Shown here: positions 13,997 through 15,522 of the stretch, one piece after another | Layout of the letters: every line of letters begins with the position of its first letter | Position numbering within the stretch: the first letter of the stretch is position 1 | Origin: Chloroflexota bacterium | GTDB taxonomy: Bacteria > Chloroflexota > Limnocylindria > Limnocylindrales > CSP1-4 | Assembly (NCBI GenBank): GCA_021789355.1 | Contig: JAJYJR010000064.1 | Span: forward strand, 1-15,522 | Reading direction: 5' to 3' | DNA: 15,522 bases | Made by a program: the position numbers and the translations under genes | The notes under the pieces: generated by a model | Told to the model about the DNA's origin: nothing | The model's database searches: none | What the model saw: only the letters and a program-made list of their open reading frames with translations

Positions 13997-14019
13997 GATA
14001 TTGCATACTGGAATATGCG
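13997..14019 (-). promoter_or_regulatory. Operator-like element, site 4 (importer upstream region)
   Basis: On the minus strand the element contains the core GTATGCAAT and the inverted repeat GCATA-N6-TATGC (arms at 14014-14018 and 14003-14007). It lies about 95 bp upstream of the substrate-binding lipoprotein gene. It is AT-rich within a GC-rich gap and aligns without gaps to the other three sites. Confidence 0.55.
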
Positions 14020-14113
14020 AACGCACACGGCCAATCGATGGTCACCCCGACACAAGCCGCAGACAGGCGACCGATTCCGGATCGTGCTGTCTAGGGTCAT
14101 GAGGAGAGCGTTC

Positions 14114-15217
14114 ATGGACGTACTGCTCAGCAAGCAGAAGGCCCCGCTCGTGGTCGTTCTCGCGATCGCGATCGTTGCGGGCGGGTGCTCATCCGGTAGT
14201 TCGCCATCGGCCAGCGCCGCGCCCTCGGTGGCCGCGTCGATCGACCCGACCGCGTCCTATCCGTCGAAGTCGGGCAGCCTGCCGAGCGTCACGTTCGCGC
14301 AGTCGGTGCCCCAGCTGTCCTTCGCGCCGTTCGAGATCGCCCAGAACATGAACTTCTTCGGGTACGAGGGCGTGAAGCTGCAGTTCATCCAGCTCCAGAG
14401 TGGGGCCACGTCGCTCCAGGCGATGGAGAGCGGCAGCATCGACCTGGTCGACTCCGCATCGACGGAGGTGGCGACGGCTGCTGCCAAGGGCCTCGACTTC
14501 GAGGCGATCGAGAACACGATCATGATGACCCTGCAGTTCTGCGTGTCGAAGGACTGGGCGCAGCAGCACAAAGTGACGGCCAGCTCCACGATCCAGCAGA
14601 AGATGGCGGCCATGAAGGGCGCGACGATCGGCATCACCGGCCCCGGCGCCGTCTCCGACACCGCGACCCGCTATCTCCTCAAGAAGTACGGCAACCTGAA
14701 CCCCGACACGGATACCAGGATCATCCAGGTGGGCGGTGCCGCCGCGATCCCCGGCGCGCTCGACGCCGGGCAGATCCAGGGCTTCCTGCTCTCCCCGCCT
14801 GCCTGCGGCCAGACCAAGAACGGAATGGTCCTGGTGGATCCCTCGCAGCTGCCAGAGTTCCAGAACTACACGCACGAGGTGGTCTACGGCTCGAAGAAGT
14901 GGCTGACCGCCAACAAGGACCTGGCCACAAAGGTCGCGACCGCCGTCGCGATGGGCAACAACTTCATCCTGAAGTACCCGGCCGCGGCCCTGGCTCTGCT
15001 CGAGAAGGACTTCCCGAAGGTCGCCCCGAGCGTCGTCGAGACCTCCTTCAATGACACGATCAAGCCGCAGATCAAGCCCGACGGCAAGTTCGACGCCTCC
15101 ATGTGGCAGAACACGATGCAGGTGTTCGCCGACATGGGAATCGTGAAGCAGGCCCTCGACACGAGCGAGGGCGGGGTCTGGACCAACGCGTACATCGGGG
15201 ACGCCAGCGTCCGCTGA
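14114..15217 (+). CDS. ABC importer substrate-binding lipoprotein (NMT1/SsuA/ThiY-like)
   Basis: This 367-residue extracytoplasmic solute-binding protein has a short charged N-terminus (MDVLLSKQK), a hydrophobic core PLVVVLAIAI and a lipobox ending at Cys25 (VAGGC). A Ser/Ala/Pro-rich linker follows, then a type II periplasmic-binding fold related to NMT1/SsuA/TauA proteins (FAQSVPQLSFAPFEIAQNMNF; LQAMESGSIDLVDSAS; IGITGPGAVSDT). These proteins deliver small organic ligands such as pyrimidine precursors, sulfonates or aromatic acids to an ABC permease. The ATG at 14114 was chosen because GAGGAG lies 7 nt upstream and it gives a compact signal peptide; an ATG at 14099 is an alternative with a weaker site. 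Operator-like site 4 lies upstream, and an ABC ATPase gene follows. The ligand is unknown, but a link to the adjacent catabolic genes is likely. Confidence 0.9.
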   Translation: MDVLLSKQKAPLVVVLAIAIVAGGCSSGSSPSASAAPSVAASIDPTASYPSKSGSLPSVTFAQSVPQLSFAPFEIAQNMNFFGYEGVKLQFIQLQSGATSLQAMESGSIDLVDSASTEVATAAAKGLDFEAIENTIMMTLQFCVSKDWAQQHKVTASSTIQQKMAAMKGATIGITGPGAVSDTATRYLLKKYGNLNPDTDTRIIQVGGAAAIPGALDAGQIQGFLLSPPACGQTKNGMVLVDPSQLPEFQNYTHEVVYGSKKWLTANKDLATKVATAVAMGNNFILKYPAAALALLEKDFPKVAPSVVETSFNDTIKPQIKPDGKFDASMWQNTMQVFADMGIVKQALDTSEGGVWTNAYIGDASVR

Positions 15218-15300
15218 GCGTGCTCGTCAGCGTGGCCGGCGCCGAGGCCCTGCCGCAGCGCGGGGCCCCGGTCGTCCCCGTCCGGCCGCCGTCGCGCGTC

Positions 15301-15319
15301 GGAGCGGCGGGCCCGCTCC
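15301..15319 (+). terminator. Hairpin between importer genes
   Basis: GGAGCGG and CCGCTCC form a 7-bp stem around CGGGC. A perfect palindrome CGGGGCCCCG (15261-15270) lies just upstream. There is no U-tract, so the role could be partial termination or 3' mRNA protection after the binding-protein gene. Confidence 0.3.
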
Positions 15320-15404
15320 CGAGGTGGCCGGTCGCCCTTGAGACTCTCGGACGGCGCCCGTGCTAGGCTCCCGGGACCTTCCGCCCGCTCTGCGTCCGGA
15401 GACC

Positions 15405-15522
15405 ATGGCCATCGCGGCTGACCCGGAGACGGTGATCGAGTACGACGGGGTCACCAAGCGCTTCCGCAGCGGCAGCGCGCTCGTGACCGCGCTCGAGGAT
15501 GTCTCGCTGTCGGTCCGACGCC
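15405..15522 (+). CDS. ABC transporter ATP-binding protein, N-terminal fragment
   Basis: The window ends after 39 codons of this gene. The visible part, VIEYDGVTKRFRSGSALVTALEDVSLSV, is the first beta-strand region of an ABC ATPase of the SsuB/TauB/NrtD type. The Walker A motif would follow just beyond the edge. The ATG at 15405 has GGAG only 3 nt upstream; an in-frame GTG at 15360 is an alternative start. A TGCTAGGCT extended -10-like element (15361-15369) could give the gene its own promoter. It follows the binding-protein gene and would energise the same importer. Confidence 0.85.
   Translation, partial: MAIAADPETVIEYDGVTKRFRSGSALVTALEDVSLSVRR

Larger units (their letters stand above)
13655..14113. 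other. 459-bp intergenic region between divergent units
   Basis: I see no convincing gene here. Open frames on both strands are GC-rich shadows without family features. The region holds a short 10-bp tandem repeat (13851-13900) and operator-like site 4 (13997-14019). It separates the leftward split-barrel/DHOD-like pair from the rightward importer genes. Confidence 0.6.

Noticed and set aside
1..15522. tRNA, rRNA, insertion sequence or phage genes
   Set aside because: I saw no transposase or integrase motifs, terminal inverted repeats or cloverleaf-like segments. Every long stretch is covered by metabolic genes.

Overview
This is a GC-rich (roughly 70% by eye) bacterial catabolic accessory region. 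It is built from molybdenum-hydroxylase genes, a UbiD-type decarboxylase, several flavoenzymes, a GntR/FCD regulator and the start of an ABC importer. The GC content, the tight 4-nt gene overlaps and a lipoprotein with an Ala/Ser/Pro-rich linker after its lipobox fit Chloroflexota (Limnocylindria-like) or an actinobacterium. That placement is an inference; the window holds no rRNA or other phylogenetic marker.

Layout. (1) 1-2039, rightward: the end of a large molybdopterin subunit, then the FAD subunit and the [2Fe-2S] subunit of a xanthine-dehydrogenase-family hydroxylase (set A, order L-M-S). (2) 2144-4252: a UbiD-family decarboxylase (leftward) and a CoxG/SRPBCC protein (rightward), divergent from one 96-bp promoter region. 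(3) 10404 down to 4303, leftward: a six-gene operon holding a second CoxG-like protein, FAD subunit, large Mo subunit and [2Fe-2S] subunit (set B, order G-M-L-S), then an asparaginase-fold amidohydrolase and a luciferase-like flavin oxidoreductase. (4) 11982-10577, leftward: a GntR/FCD regulator followed by a CBS-CBS-BON protein. (5) 13654-12123, leftward: a flavin split-barrel protein overlapping a class-1 dihydroorotate-dehydrogenase-like flavoenzyme. (6) 14114-15522, rightward: an NMT1/SsuA-like substrate-binding lipoprotein and the first codons of an ABC ATPase.

How it may work together (inference). The importer would bring in a small heteroaromatic compound. The two Mo hydroxylases would add oxygen from water to ring carbons, and the prFMN enzyme would remove or add a carboxyl group. 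The DHOD-like and luciferase-like flavoenzymes would reduce or oxygenate the ring, and the asparaginase-fold enzyme would hydrolyse an amide released by ring opening. This points to an N-heteroaromatic (pyridine-, pyrimidine- or purine-like) catabolic cluster, but the substrate cannot be read from the sequence.

The most notable new signal is a shared 23-bp element with core GTATGCAA. It occurs in four intergenic regions: ubiD/coxG, upstream of the six-gene operon, upstream of the GntR gene, and upstream of the importer. At three of the sites it overlaps plausible promoter hexamers. It is a strong candidate operator for the local GntR regulator and would define the regulon.
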